64,000 bases of DNA, taken from NCBI RefSeq assembly GCF_003367505.1, contig NZ_PXXX01000013.1, positions 124,001-188,000 on the forward strand. Direction: 5' to 3'. Positions within the stretch are counted from its first letter, which is position 1. Each line of letters begins with the position of its first letter. This DNA is from Lysinibacillus capsici (GTDB lineage: Bacteria > Bacillota > Bacilli > Bacillales_A > Planococcaceae). The position numbers were made by a program, and so were the translations under genes. This document shows positions 1-7,552 of this stretch, piece after piece. The notes below the pieces were generated by a model. That model made no database searches. It was not told where the DNA came from and saw nothing but the letters and a program-made list of their open reading frames with translations.

Positions 1-870
1 TCTAGTATTATTCCAGAAAATGTAGTTGGTGCATTGGCAACTGGTCAATTATTACCAGTCCTATTCTCTGCTGTTTTATTTGGCTTAGCAGCTGCCTCAA
101 TCGGTGCACCCGCAAAACCAGTCATCACATTCTTTGAGCAAGTAGCAGAGATATTCTTCAAGATTGTAAGTATGGTTATGAAAATATCACCAATCGGAGC
201 TTTTGGTGCAATGGCCTATACAATTGGAAATTTTGGTTTAAAATCTTTAGGTAATCTAGGTTTATTAATGGCTGCCGTATATATAACAATGTTTTTATTT
301 GTTGTCTTTATTTTAGGTGCCATTGCAAAGTTCTTTGGATTCAACATCTTTAAATTTATCGCTTATATCAAAGATGAGATTTTCTTAGTAATTGGGACTT
401 CCTCTTCTGAATCAGCTCTGCCATCTATGATGCGTAAGCTTGAGAACTATGGTTGCTCGAAGCAGGTTGTAGGTTTAGTCGTTCCTACCGGGTACTCCTT
501 CAATCTAGATGGGACTTCCATCTACCTGTCCATGGCTGCATTGTTTATCGCACAAGCATATGGAATGGAACTAACTTGGATTCAAATCATTACACTGCTC
601 GGAATTTTAATGATTACTTCTAAAGGTGCAGCAGGTGTAACAGGCTCAGGATTTATTACATTAGCAGCAACTTTGGCTGCCTTCCCAATGATACCAGTGG
701 AAGGAATAGCGCTGTTAATCGGTGTAGATCGCTTTATGTCTGAGGCTCGAGCTGTTACAAATTTAATTGGTAATGGCGTAGCTTGTGTTGTCGTGTCAAA
801 ATCTGAAAAAGAGTTTGACACAGCTATGGAAGAACGTGCACTTCAGGGAAAGACCACTATATCTTCCTAA
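1..870 (+). CDS. dicarboxylate/amino acid:cation symporter, 3' part (DctA/GltP family)
   Basis: The reading frame is open from base 1, so the gene begins upstream of the window; 289 C-terminal residues are present. Family members import C4-dicarboxylates or glutamate/aspartate with H+ or Na+ across the cytoplasmic membrane. The fragment shows the serine-rich hairpin stretch ([11 protein letters not shown]) and the following NLDGTSIY motif, both part of the substrate and cation site of the DAACS (SLC1) family, plus several hydrophobic helices and the conserved late segment containing [12 protein letters not shown]. The aspartate and arginine of that segment contact the substrate in this family. 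The sequence is intact up to a TAA stop. The exact substrate cannot be fixed from this fragment. No clear terminator follows within 150 bases. Confidence 0.9.
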   Translation, partial: SSIIPENVVGALATGQLLPVLFSAVLFGLAAASIGAPAKPVITFFEQVAEIFFKIVSMVMKISPIGAFGAMAYTIGNFGLKSLGNLGLLMAAVYITMFLFVVFILGAIAKFFGFNIFKFIAYIKDEIFLVIGTSSSESALPSMMRKLENYGCSKQVVGLVVPTGYSFNLDGTSIYLSMAALFIAQAYGMELTWIQIITLLGILMITSKGAAGVTGSGFITLAATLAAFPMIPVEGIALLIGVDRFMSEARAVTNLIGNGVACVVVSKSEKEFDTAMEERALQGKTTISS

Positions 871-1046
871 CAAAAATGGTAGAAATGATAGCCATCTCTG
901 TTTCACTATACTCATTATCATTCGAGTAAAAGCTATGTCCTTATGGATTGACGCTGACAACAAACAATTAGCTTACACTATCACCCAAAATAAAATGTTT
1001 ACACTCTAGTAAAAAAGTGAAAGTTAATAGTAAGAGGTGATAGTGA

Positions 1047-1250
1047 ATGAATGATAAAAAACAGGCAAAAACACGTAATACGAATAACCCTGATGTTTTG
1101 GATACAGATAAAGAAAGCATTTTTGATAAACACGAGGACATGAAAACAGTAGATCCAATACCTGTCGAAGAATTGAATGAAAAAGTGAAAGATGAACAAC
1201 ATAAAACCAAAACTAAGGATTCCTCTGCAACAGATAAGCGCTATCCTTAA
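1047..1250 (+). CDS. small hydrophilic protein of unknown function
   Basis: This 67-residue, highly charged protein is rich in Lys, Asp, Glu, Thr and Asn and has no membrane segment, cysteine or recognisable motif. The ATG at 1047 is preceded by AAGAGGTGAT with about six bases spacing, and a strong terminator follows 30 bases after the stop, so it looks like a genuine single-gene unit. Composition suggests a largely disordered protein. I do not recognise a family; small hydrophilic proteins of this kind in spore formers are sometimes sporulation or stress products, but nothing here demonstrates it. Confidence 0.6.
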   Translation: MNDKKQAKTRNTNNPDVLDTDKESIFDKHEDMKTVDPIPVEELNEKVKDEQHKTKTKDSSATDKRYP

Positions 1251-1279
1251 TGTGATCGCTGCAAAAATGAATAAATATA

Positions 1280-1319
1280 AAAAGTCGACCTAATTCATAA
1301 TTATAGGTCGACTTTTTTA
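1280..1319 (+). terminator. intrinsic terminator
   Basis: A perfect 12-bp stem (AAAGTCGACCTA and its complement) with a short AT loop ends in a T tract. It sits 30 bases after the small hydrophilic gene and just before the acetyltransferase ribosome binding site. Confidence 0.85.
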
Positions 1320-1346
1320 TATACTATTTGTTAAAGGAGGTAAATC

Positions 1347-1889
1347 ATGAGTAAAATACCAATTATGAAAACGGAAAGGTTACTATTAAGACCAATTACA
1401 CATGGGGATTTAGAAGCAATGTATGACTACTCTTCCAGTAAAAATGTGGCGCGTTATGTGACATGGCAAGCACACACGAGCTTAGAGGATACAAAGGCTT
1501 TTATGGCATTAATTTTTAATGGCTATCAGCAAGGCAATTTGATGTTATGGGGTATTGAATATGCAGGCACAATTATTGGAACGATTGATTTTGTGACGAT
1601 TAATGACACCCATAAATACGCGGAAATTGGCTATGTGCTTTCTGAGGATTTTTGGAATAAGGGGTTCACAACAGAAGCAACAAAAAAACTCATTGACTTC
1701 GGTTTTAATGAATTAGATTTAGTACGTATCCAAGCACGATGCTTTGAAGAAAACATTGGCTCACAAAAGGTTATGGAGAAGTCAGGTATGCAGTTTGAAG
1801 GGTTATTACGGAAAAGTATGCTTGTTAAAGGACAATACCAACATGTAAAAATGTACGCTATCACTGATGATGATTATAGGAACCTCTAG
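1347..1889 (+). CDS. GNAT N-acetyltransferase, RimJ/RimL type
   Basis: The 180-residue protein is a full-length single-domain GNAT enzyme that would transfer acetyl from acetyl-CoA to an amine. It starts with the RimJ/RimL-like pattern 'TERLLLRPI', and the acetyl-CoA binding region is visible as 'GYVLSEDFWNKGFTTEA' at about residues 95-112, where the usual Q/RxxGxG/A pyrophosphate loop has become WNKGFTT. The late 'ARCFEENIGSQKVMEKSGM' block is the typical strand/helix with the asparagine and serine of this subfamily. A strong AAAGGAGGT precedes the ATG. Substrate is unknown; ribosomal-protein acetylation and small-molecule detoxification are both possible. Confidence 0.85.
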   Translation: MSKIPIMKTERLLLRPITHGDLEAMYDYSSSKNVARYVTWQAHTSLEDTKAFMALIFNGYQQGNLMLWGIEYAGTIIGTIDFVTINDTHKYAEIGYVLSEDFWNKGFTTEATKKLIDFGFNELDLVRIQARCFEENIGSQKVMEKSGMQFEGLLRKSMLVKGQYQHVKMYAITDDDYRNL

Positions 1890-1892
1890 AAA

Positions 1893-1924
1893 ATAAAGCC
1901 TTGCTACGATTTGCAAGGCTTTAT
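1893..1924. terminator. bidirectional terminator between convergent genes
   Basis: A perfect 12-bp inverted repeat (ATAAAGCCTTGC and complement, 8-base loop) lies in the 37-base gap between the plus-strand acetyltransferase and the minus-strand S66 peptidase, so it can end both transcripts. Confidence 0.8.
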
Positions 1925-1926
1925 CA

Positions 1927-2907
1927 TTACAACCATCTTTCCAAACAGTATATCTTCTTAGCTGTGGCATCTATCCTTACTCGTTTGCCTATCGCAATTG
2001 GATGCATAGGATGTGTATGACAAATATCCACCTCTGCTAATATAGGAATCTTTATTCCATCCAACTGTTCAAGTAGAATATGATATGGCTGTCGACCCGT
2101 TCCTAAATCATCGTAGCATTCATGTTTCCCCAAAATAATCCCACTAACTTTGTTAAAGACACCATGCAATTTTAGCATTGCAAAATTCTTTTCAACAACA
2201 GCAGCATTTTTTAAGCAGTCCTCCACTAATAAAATATCACCTTCCACAATTTTAGGGAAATACGGCGTACCAATAAATCCATACATGGCATTGGCATTCC
2301 CGCCAATTAACCTTCCTTCAGCAACCCCACCCTGAATCGCTAACCATTCATTCTTCTTGAGTTTTTTATCAACTGTCTTCTCTAGCCAATTAACAGGTTC
2401 ATCCGACCAATAAGAAGGCATTGGAATTTCGTATGGTAATGCTTGAGGCTTAAAGAAATAATGCTCAAAAAATTTGAAGGTATCATTTACTAATGGTTCA
2501 AACTCACCAAAGGAAGGTACGAGGGCTGGACCATAAAAAGTTGAGATTCCCGTCTTTGCATAAAGTGCCAGTAGAACGGCCGTTGCATCTGAATAACCTA
2601 CGACCATTTTGGGATGTTTACGAAAAGCCTCATAATCAATATAAGGTAGCATACTATTGGCATTGGTGCCCCCTATCGTAGACATAATCATATCCACATT
2701 TGGATTACGTAATAACTCATTCAATTCTTCTGCTCTTTCTTTTGGCGAACCTGAACGATAATAATCAGTTTTACCAGTTAGAGAACCTGTCACGATTTGA
2801 AAATTTTTATTCTCGAGAAATGCTTTAGCACGTTCATATCGTTCCAAAGCCGTCACCGTTGCTGGGGAGGACGGGGAATAAATGCCGATGTTTATTTTTG
2901 AAGTCAT
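1927..2907 (-). CDS. S66 family serine peptidase (LD-carboxypeptidase / MccF-like)
   Basis: The 326-residue protein matches the S66 family, which contains murein LD-carboxypeptidases (LdcA) and MccF, the enzyme that cleaves the amide/phosphoramide bond in microcin C and related aminoacyl-nucleotides. The nucleophile lies in the family motif VGYSDAT (Ser about 106); the conserved glycine pair 'STIGGTNAN' precedes it, and the late 'CHTHPMHPIAIG' block (about residues 300-312) holds the expected catalytic histidine. There is no signal peptide, so it is cytoplasmic, as for MccF and cytosolic LdcA. Its start overlaps the stop of the upstream acetyltransferase gene by four bases (ATGA), so the two are translationally coupled. 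I favour MccF-like over LdcA because of the acetyltransferase neighbours, but sequence alone does not separate them. Confidence 0.85.
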   Translation of the reverse strand: MTSKINIGIYSPSSPATVTALERYERAKAFLENKNFQIVTGSLTGKTDYYRSGSPKERAEELNELLRNPNVDMIMSTIGGTNANSMLPYIDYEAFRKHPKMVVGYSDATAVLLALYAKTGISTFYGPALVPSFGEFEPLVNDTFKFFEHYFFKPQALPYEIPMPSYWSDEPVNWLEKTVDKKLKKNEWLAIQGGVAEGRLIGGNANAMYGFIGTPYFPKIVEGDILLVEDCLKNAAVVEKNFAMLKLHGVFNKVSGIILGKHECYDDLGTGRQPYHILLEQLDGIKIPILAEVDICHTHPMHPIAIGKRVRIDATAKKIYCLERWL

Positions 2908-3419
2908 ACGGTAGTTCCTTTCCCAATCAATAGTTTTGACATGTAGTATTCATTAATATATTGTCCATCTACATACAGCGAAGCCCGCTTCGTTCCTTCA
3001 ATATCAAAGCCCATTTTCTTATACAAAGCAACACCAGCCTCATTATTTTCCATGACGGTTAATTCTAGACGATGTACACCATTCACTATTGCCCAATTTT
3101 CTACGTGTTGAAATAAAGCTGTTCCAATTTTTCTTCCTCTATAGTCACTATGTATGCCTATGACAAGATAAGCACGGTGAGCAATTCTTGACGGCTCATT
3201 GCCTTGTACAATTAAGTACGCCACAACCTGCTCATCCATTTCAGCTATGAACAAAGCTGAGTGGTGACTATGATATAGCTTGTCTATATACTCCCCAAAT
3301 GGCTTAGGTGCTAAATTGCGCTCACCTGGTCCAAATAACATATAATTTGATGCCTCTGCATTTGCCATAACAGCTATAATTCGTTCACTGTCATGTCGGG
3401 TTGCTTCTCTTATGATCAT
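2904..3419 (-). CDS. GNAT N-acetyltransferase
   Basis: This 171-residue single-domain GNAT enzyme opens with 'MIIREATRHD'. The acetyl-CoA loop is 'IHSDYRGRKIGTALF' (near residue 100; consensus R-G-x-x-I/L-G) and the final motif is 'NEAGVALYKKMGF', typical for protein or small-molecule N-acetyltransferases. The frame extends to a GTG at 3428; the AAGGAG lies 3 bases before that GTG and 12 before the ATG at 3419, so the ATG is preferred but the start is uncertain. It overlaps the downstream S66 peptidase gene by ATGA and the small upstream reading frame by about 30 bases. In microcin C systems a GNAT domain (MccE) inactivates the same toxin class that MccF cleaves, which is why this pairing is notable. 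Confidence 0.85.
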   Translation of the reverse strand: MIIREATRHDSERIIAVMANAEASNYMLFGPGERNLAPKPFGEYIDKLYHSHHSALFIAEMDEQVVAYLIVQGNEPSRIAHRAYLVIGIHSDYRGRKIGTALFQHVENWAIVNGVHRLELTVMENNEAGVALYKKMGFDIEGTKRASLYVDGQYINEYYMSKLLIGKGTTV

Positions 3420-3537
3420 GTTGAACACGTTCTCCTTCTAAAATATAGTCACCTGAATCCTCAATTCTTTTGTATTTATATGGACCTTGCCACCAAAGTA
3501 TCTCATCACCCAGTGTTAATTTTGCTGGAATTCTCAT
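3391..3537 (-). CDS. possible small protein (48 residues) inside the peptidase/acetyltransferase operon
   Basis: An ATG-to-TGA frame of 48 codons fills the 135-base gap between the GNAT-S51 fusion gene and the GNAT gene and overlaps the latter by about 30 bases. Its beginning (MRIPAKLTLGDEILWW) is rich in aromatic and charged residues and looks protein-like. A weak GAAGGGA lies about 12 bases upstream. It is in a different frame from the fusion gene, so it would be its continuation only after a frameshift. I do not recognise a family. It could be a real small gene, a translational coupler, or chance. Confidence 0.35.
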   Translation of the reverse strand: MRIPAKLTLGDEILWWQGPYKYKRIEDSGDYILEGERVQHDHKRSNPT

Positions 3538-3554
3538 ACTTTTCTTCGTCCCTT

Positions 3555-4658
3555 CTAGTAGGTTTGAATTTTAGCTACTAGCTTTTCATTCCTAAAATGG
3601 AGTGTCTCAGTATCTATGAGTGTGTATGCTTGTAATGTGGGATGATTTTCTATCCAGCGATCAAATGCCCTCCTTCTCTCTTGATCATTATAATGTGGAC
3701 AATAGGTACCTGATAATAGTCCTAAGCCATTCCATTCCTCAAAATCATCATATGTATTTTCACTATAGCATTTTTCAAACCAACACATTGCCCCAGCACT
3801 GATGCCAGCTAATATAATCCCTTTTTGATAAGCTTCCTTTAACAATTTATCAAAACCATATTCTCGCCACTTTTGAAGAAGATAACCTGTATTCCCTCCA
3901 CCCACATAGATAATATGCTGCGCTAGTACTTTTTCTCGAATGCTTCTATCATGCATATCTTTTTGCAAGATATGGGTTGCATCACAATGATGGAATGCTG
4001 CATAAAACTTCTCGATATACCCTTGTGCATCATTACTTGCTGTGGGAATAAAACAAATTTTAACTCGTTCATTTTTCTGAGTTTGTCGTAAAATGTACTC
4101 ATCGATAAATGAAGGGTTCTGTTGAGAAAACCCACCACCTGATAGGGCAATGATTTGTCTTATCGGTTCATTATTTTTACTTAATTCATAGACAGCTTGT
4201 TCCTGCCCAAATCTTTCTAACATCTGTACATTCTTCATTCCTAATTTTTCGAGCAAGCGACATGATGCCTTGTTCGCAGTTTGTGTTTCTGCCACAATAG
4301 ATTCTATATTCAGATAATTCAAACCATCCTGAATTACCTGCGTTAGCACTTCAAAAGCTAACCCCCTCCCCCAAAATTGAGGTAAAAATTGATAGGAAAG
4401 CTCATATAACTCCTTATCATGGTATTCATCGATCGAGACAAGACCTATAAATTCACCTGTCTCCTTTAAAGTAATATATAAATATGTATTAGGGAATGGC
4501 GCTTCTAGCATGCCTTTAAAAGATGCTTCTATATAGCTGTTTGATGGAACACCACCGAGATAAGTTCGAACTTGTTTATTAGAGTAGAGTTTTTGTATAT
4601 CTGTAAAATGCTTTGGTTGTAATTGTTCGATTACACAATTAGTTGACATGATTTTCAT
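3555..4658 (-). CDS. fusion of GNAT acetyltransferase and S51 (peptidase E-like) serine peptidase
   Basis: The 367-residue protein has two domains. Residues about 5-160 are a RimJ/RimL-type GNAT domain with acetyl-CoA loop 'QFWGRGLAFEV' (94-104) and 'TANKASCRLLEKLGM' (127-141). Residues about 167-367 are a peptidase S51 domain: 'IIALSGGGFS', 'YVGGGNTGYLLQKW' (251-264) and the nucleophile elbow 'GISAGAMCWF' with Ser 287. S51 enzymes include aspartyl dipeptidase PepE and cyanophycinase. No signal peptide is present. The ATG is preceded by GGGGG at 9 bases. The S51 part, about 200 residues, is slightly shorter than typical 230-residue members. It is the first gene of the cassette that continues with the small frame, GNAT and S66 peptidase. 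A sequencing-induced fusion is unlikely because the domains are in one uninterrupted frame with a short linker. Confidence 0.85.
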   Translation of the reverse strand: MKIMSTNCVIEQLQPKHFTDIQKLYSNKQVRTYLGGVPSNSYIEASFKGMLEAPFPNTYLYITLKETGEFIGLVSIDEYHDKELYELSYQFLPQFWGRGLAFEVLTQVIQDGLNYLNIESIVAETQTANKASCRLLEKLGMKNVQMLERFGQEQAVYELSKNNEPIRQIIALSGGGFSQQNPSFIDEYILRQTQKNERVKICFIPTASNDAQGYIEKFYAAFHHCDATHILQKDMHDRSIREKVLAQHIIYVGGGNTGYLLQKWREYGFDKLLKEAYQKGIILAGISAGAMCWFEKCYSENTYDDFEEWNGLGLLSGTYCPHYNDQERRRAFDRWIENHPTLQAYTLIDTETLHFRNEKLVAKIQTY

Positions 4659-4746
4659 TACATCTAGCCCCCTTCTTTATGTCAAAGTTTAATCTAACTC
4701 TCTCGATGAAATCAAATATTTTTTCCAATTTTTTCTTAAAAATAGA

Positions 4747-4786
4747 ATAAAAAAGTAGTGACCAGCATGAATTGCTGTATCACTAC
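4747..4786 (-). terminator. intrinsic terminator after the ktrC operon
   Basis: On the minus strand, GTAGTGA pairs with TCACTAC, extended inside by CAGCA/TGCTG, followed by six T. It lies just after the stop of the 159-residue membrane-anchored protein gene. Confidence 0.85.
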
Positions 4787-4791
4787 CTGCA

Positions 4792-5271
4792 TTATTGCCC
4801 GTATTGTTCAAGTAATCGTTGCGTGTTGGTCGATTGTTCGAGTACCTTTTTCTCTTTTGCCCAATAAACCAAATATTGTGCATCATCCACACGAAAAACC
4901 ATTTGCTGTAACTCTTCATCAAGTTCAGAACTAATAGCCACTTTTAATATTTCTACCTCATAAAGAGGCTTATCCTTCATTTTATAAACGATATGATATA
5001 CAGGCTTTTCTTCAAAAATAGTTCTTTCCTTTTTGGAAAGCTTCCTTACATGACTTAAAGGATATTTCTCAATAAAGTCTTGTGCTTCATCGCCTGTAGC
5101 ACGAAATAATGATTGATCTCCTTGGAATAATTCAATGTCGTCAATTTCTGTGGCATGATCTAGAACAAGAGAAATTGCTTCATCTTCACTTTTTTCTCTG
5201 TTTTGCATAATAAAAGCACCGACTAATAAAATACCAGCGAATATAACAAGTCTCCATCTGCGTTTCGTCAT
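4792..5271 (-). CDS. membrane-anchored protein of unknown function in the ktrC operon
   Basis: The 159-residue protein has a short basic start (TKRRWR), one hydrophobic segment at about residues 8-21, and an acidic, charged remainder that would face outside the membrane as a signal-anchor protein. There is no lipobox cysteine. The gene starts six bases after the ktrC stop with only a weak AAGAG, so it is probably translated with ktrC from one transcript. I do not recognise the domain. Its position suggests a link with potassium uptake or with envelope stress, but that is inferred only from location. Confidence 0.75.
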   Translation of the reverse strand: MTKRRWRLVIFAGILLVGAFIMQNREKSEDEAISLVLDHATEIDDIELFQGDQSLFRATGDEAQDFIEKYPLSHVRKLSKKERTIFEEKPVYHIVYKMKDKPLYEVEILKVAISSELDEELQQMVFRVDDAQYLVYWAKEKKVLEQSTNTQRLLEQYGQ

Positions 5272-5277
5272 TTGCTC

Positions 5278-5943
5278 TTACCCATTCAAGGCCTTTTTAA
5301 CAAAGCGATTTATATCAACATCAGCGCCTATAACAAGCATAATATCTCCTAATAAAATCTTGTCACTCGCCTGTGGAGATACGATAATATCAGCCCCACG
5401 CTTAATTCCTACAATATTGATGCCATATTTAGCGCGAATATCTAAATCCATAATGGAATAGCCAGCAATCGCATCATTAGCCTTTAATTCCATAATGGAG
5501 TGTTCATCTGATAGCTCTAAATAATCTAGAACAGTATTCGACAACATATTATTAGCAATACGAATACCCATATCTCGCTCAGGATGGACGACAAAATCTG
5601 CGCCAATTTTACGTAAAACCTTTTCATGGTAATCGTTTTGAGCTTTTACTGTAATTTGCTCAACACCAATTTCCTTTAAAATGATTGTTGTTAATATACT
5701 TGCTTGAATATCTTCCCCAATTGCTACAATCACGTGCTCAAAATTACGAATACCTAATGAATTCAACACCGATTCATCGGTTGAATCTGCAATAACAGCT
5801 TGTGTAGCAATGGAAGCAAACTCATCTACACGCTCTGAAGAATGATCAATTGCCATTACCTGTGCGCCCTGACTCATTAATTCACGAACAATACTGCCTC
5901 CAAAACGTCCAAGCCCTATGACTGCAAACTCTTTTTTCATCAT
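5278..5943 (-). CDS. ktrC: KtrC, cytosolic regulatory subunit of the Ktr potassium channel
   Basis: The 221-residue protein is an RCK-domain gating subunit that forms an octameric ring below a KtrB/KtrD channel and opens it in response to ATP/ADP. RCK_N has the Rossmann motif 'VIGLGRFGGSIV' (about 8-19), an acidic residue after strand 2 ('AIDHSSERVDE') and 'VIVAIGEDIQASILTT'. RCK_C covers about 137-221; in B. subtilis KtrA/KtrC and related proteins it binds c-di-AMP, which closes the channel. Length and sequence agree with B. subtilis KtrC throughout. GGAGGG precedes the ATG. The likely partner channel, KtrD, is encoded separately at 53220-54575, as in B. subtilis where ktrC and ktrD are also unlinked. 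No c-di-AMP riboswitch was seen in the 138-base leader. Confidence 0.92.
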   Translation of the reverse strand: MMKKEFAVIGLGRFGGSIVRELMSQGAQVMAIDHSSERVDEFASIATQAVIADSTDESVLNSLGIRNFEHVIVAIGEDIQASILTTIILKEIGVEQITVKAQNDYHEKVLRKIGADFVVHPERDMGIRIANNMLSNTVLDYLELSDEHSIMELKANDAIAGYSIMDLDIRAKYGINIVGIKRGADIIVSPQASDKILLGDIMLVIGADVDINRFVKKALNG

Positions 5944-6037
5944 AAAAATCCCTCCGAAAACTACTATACCACCATTGTAGCCTATTCTCTGCGATATGTA
6001 TTGTCAAAACAAGAGCCAATTCGTCAATGGTGGACAA

Positions 6038-6067
6038 CAAAAAAGACGAGGACCTTAATCCCCGTCT
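6038..6067 (-). terminator. intrinsic terminator after ykuV
   Basis: On the minus strand GAAGACG(G)GG pairs with CC(T)CGTCTT, followed by a run of T. It lies between ykuV and the ktrC promoter region. Confidence 0.8.
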
Positions 6068-6081
6068 TCAACATATCATTA

Positions 6082-6537
6082 TTATTCTGCGTTACGCATC
6101 TCATCTAGCACGCGGTTTACACGCTTTTCTAGCATTTTCATACCACTACCACCAGCTTGCATATGACGCAGCTGACCATCTTTATCGAACACAAAATATG
6201 CTGGAACATATTGGTTTTCAAAAGCATCTGTTAGCTTCATTTCACTATCTACAAAGATTGGTTGCACAATATCATGCTCTGCTGCTACTGCTTTAATTGT
6301 GTCTAAATCAGTATCTGCCTCAGAACGTGGCATATGTACTGCTACAACGTTTAATTCATCTTTATATTGATCGCGGAAATTGTTCACATCTGGCATTGCT
6401 TCTTTACATAAATGACAGCTTACTGACCAGAAGTGGATTAATGTTGGTTTTTTGCCTACTAATTCTGCTTTAGTTACTTCACCATTTAACCAAGTCGTTG
6501 CGCCAACTAATTCAGGCATTTGTTCACGAAGTTTCAT
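6082..6537 (-). CDS. ykuV: YkuV, cytosolic thiol-disulfide oxidoreductase (thioredoxin fold, TlpA/ResA-like)
   Basis: The 151-residue protein is a TlpA-like thioredoxin-fold enzyme with the redox pair Cys41-His-Leu-Cys44 in 'SVSCHLCKEAMP' and the cis-proline in 'YVPAYFVF'. It lacks a signal peptide or membrane anchor, so it works in the cytoplasm, unlike ResA or StoA. It aligns end to end with my memory of B. subtilis YkuV, including the 'GGSGMKMLEKRVNRVL' ending. The neighbour upstream is the 2-Cys peroxiredoxin ykuU; YkuV is a plausible reductant for it. A terminator hairpin separates them by 149 bases, so ykuV may be read only partly from the ykuU promoter. TlpA-type proteins with this motif can also reduce other thiols. 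Confidence 0.92.
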   Translation of the reverse strand: MKLREQMPELVGATTWLNGEVTKAELVGKKPTLIHFWSVSCHLCKEAMPDVNNFRDQYKDELNVVAVHMPRSEADTDLDTIKAVAAEHDIVQPIFVDSEMKLTDAFENQYVPAYFVFDKDGQLRHMQAGGSGMKMLEKRVNRVLDEMRNAE

Positions 6538-6620
6538 AAAAATCCTCCTCTAAAAGATCGTTTGTCTTCAAATATTTAGATAACGGTATAAAAACTCTTT
6601 CCCAAAACAAAAATTCAGTT

Positions 6621-6653
6621 AAAAGTCCCCACAAGCTTGTCGTGGGGACTTTT
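6621..6653 (-). terminator. terminator or attenuator between ykuU and ykuV
   Basis: A perfect 12-bp stem (AAAAGTCCCCAC and complement, 9-base loop) lies between the ykuU stop and ykuV start. The T tract after it on the minus strand is short, so readthrough into ykuV is possible. Confidence 0.75.
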
Positions 6654-6686
6654 AATTTTTCGCATAATGATTCGACTCTATTTAGA

Positions 6687-7229
6687 TTATAGAGTTGCTT
6701 GGCCTGGACGCCAGTTAGCTGGGCAAAGACCACCAGTTTGTAGTGCTTGAAGTACACGTAGTGTTTCATCAACATCACGGCCGATGTTGTTATCAAACAC
6801 TGTTTGGTATTTTAATTCGCCTTCTGGGTTGATGATGAATAAACCACGTAATGCGATACCTTCTTCTTCAATTAATACACCATATTCTTTAGATACTTGA
6901 TGGTTTGTATCAGCAGCTAATGGGTATTTTAATTCACCAAGACCATTTTGCGTACGGTCTGTGTTAATCCATGCTAAGTGTGTGTGGATTGTGTCAGTAG
7001 AAACACCGATTACTTCTGCATCTAAGTCTTCGAACTCGTCATAACGATCGCTCATTGCAGTGATTTCAGTTGGACATACAAATGTAAAGTCCATTGGATA
7101 GAAGAAAAGAACTGTCCATTTATCTTGTGCTTTAATATCTTCTAATGATACTTTACCAAACGATTTGTCTGAAAGTACTGCTTCCATTGTAAAGTCAGGT
7201 GCTTGTTTACCTACCATGCGTTCTGCCAT
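6687..7229 (-). CDS. ykuU: YkuU, 2-Cys peroxiredoxin (AhpC/Prx1 type)
   Basis: The 180-residue protein reduces hydrogen and organic peroxides in the cytoplasm. The peroxidatic Cys52 is in 'DFTFVCPTE' and the resolving Cys169 is in 'GGLCPANW', so it is a typical 2-Cys enzyme forming intersubunit disulfides. The open frame extends upstream to 7322, but the ATG at 7229 has GGAGGG at the right distance and gives the same N-terminus (MAERMVGKQAPDF) and length as B. subtilis YkuU. A near-consensus promoter lies 120 bases upstream. YkuV downstream is the likely redox partner. Confidence 0.93.
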   Translation of the reverse strand: MAERMVGKQAPDFTMEAVLSDKSFGKVSLEDIKAQDKWTVLFFYPMDFTFVCPTEITAMSDRYDEFEDLDAEVIGVSTDTIHTHLAWINTDRTQNGLGELKYPLAADTNHQVSKEYGVLIEEEGIALRGLFIINPEGELKYQTVFDNNIGRDVDETLRVLQALQTGGLCPANWRPGQATL

Positions 7230-7348
7230 AATAAATCCCTCCGAATAAATATGTAGTTTATATATTCCATTCGCACTAGCGAACTCGTCTTCTACGATAG
7301 CAGAGTAACCGCAGTTTTTCAAACAAGTAAACTCCGCCCGTTTGGATG

Positions 7349-7377
7349 ATTAAAATGGATTGACAAAAATTCGTCAA
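7349..7377 (-). promoter_or_regulatory. sigma-A type promoter of ykuU
   Basis: On the minus strand TTGACG (7377-7372), 17 bases, TTTAAT (7354-7349). The -35 lies in an inverted repeat TTGAC-N8-GTCAA (7360-7377) that could be a regulator site. Confidence 0.6.
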
Positions 7378-7516
7378 ATCCATAACTGGAATTATTGCTA
7401 TTGTTTATCTACAAGCTATTTTTGACAATAATATTCTACTCTATTCAAAATTTTTCTCACTTTCATTTATACCCTATTTTTTAACTTTTTACAGCTATTT
7501 TTTTCACGAAAAACGA

Positions 7517-7544
7517 TTGCAAATTTTTTATTATTATGTATAAT
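7517..7544 (+). promoter_or_regulatory. sigma-A type promoter of the XRE-cupin regulator/pot operon
   Basis: TTGCAA (7517-7522), 16-base spacer, TATAAT (7539-7544), 92 bases upstream of the regulator start. The palindromic sites at 7553-7618 begin just downstream, where a bound repressor would block transcription. Confidence 0.7.
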
Positions 7545-7552
7545 TGTAATGG

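Noticed and set aside
900-930. Fur-box-like sequence CTCATTATCATTCGAG
   Set aside because: It matches only part of the 19-bp Fur consensus, has no iron gene next to it, and could be chance in AT-rich DNA.
3391-3560. Frameshift that would join the small frame to the S51 domain
   Set aside because: The S51 domain already has its nucleophile and the preceding motifs and nearly normal length, and the small frame's start is not recognisable as S51 sequence; kept as a low-confidence small gene instead.
5944-6037. Possible c-di-AMP (ydaO) riboswitch upstream of ktrC
   Set aside because: The leader is too short and shows none of the conserved blocks; the same holds upstream of ktrD.
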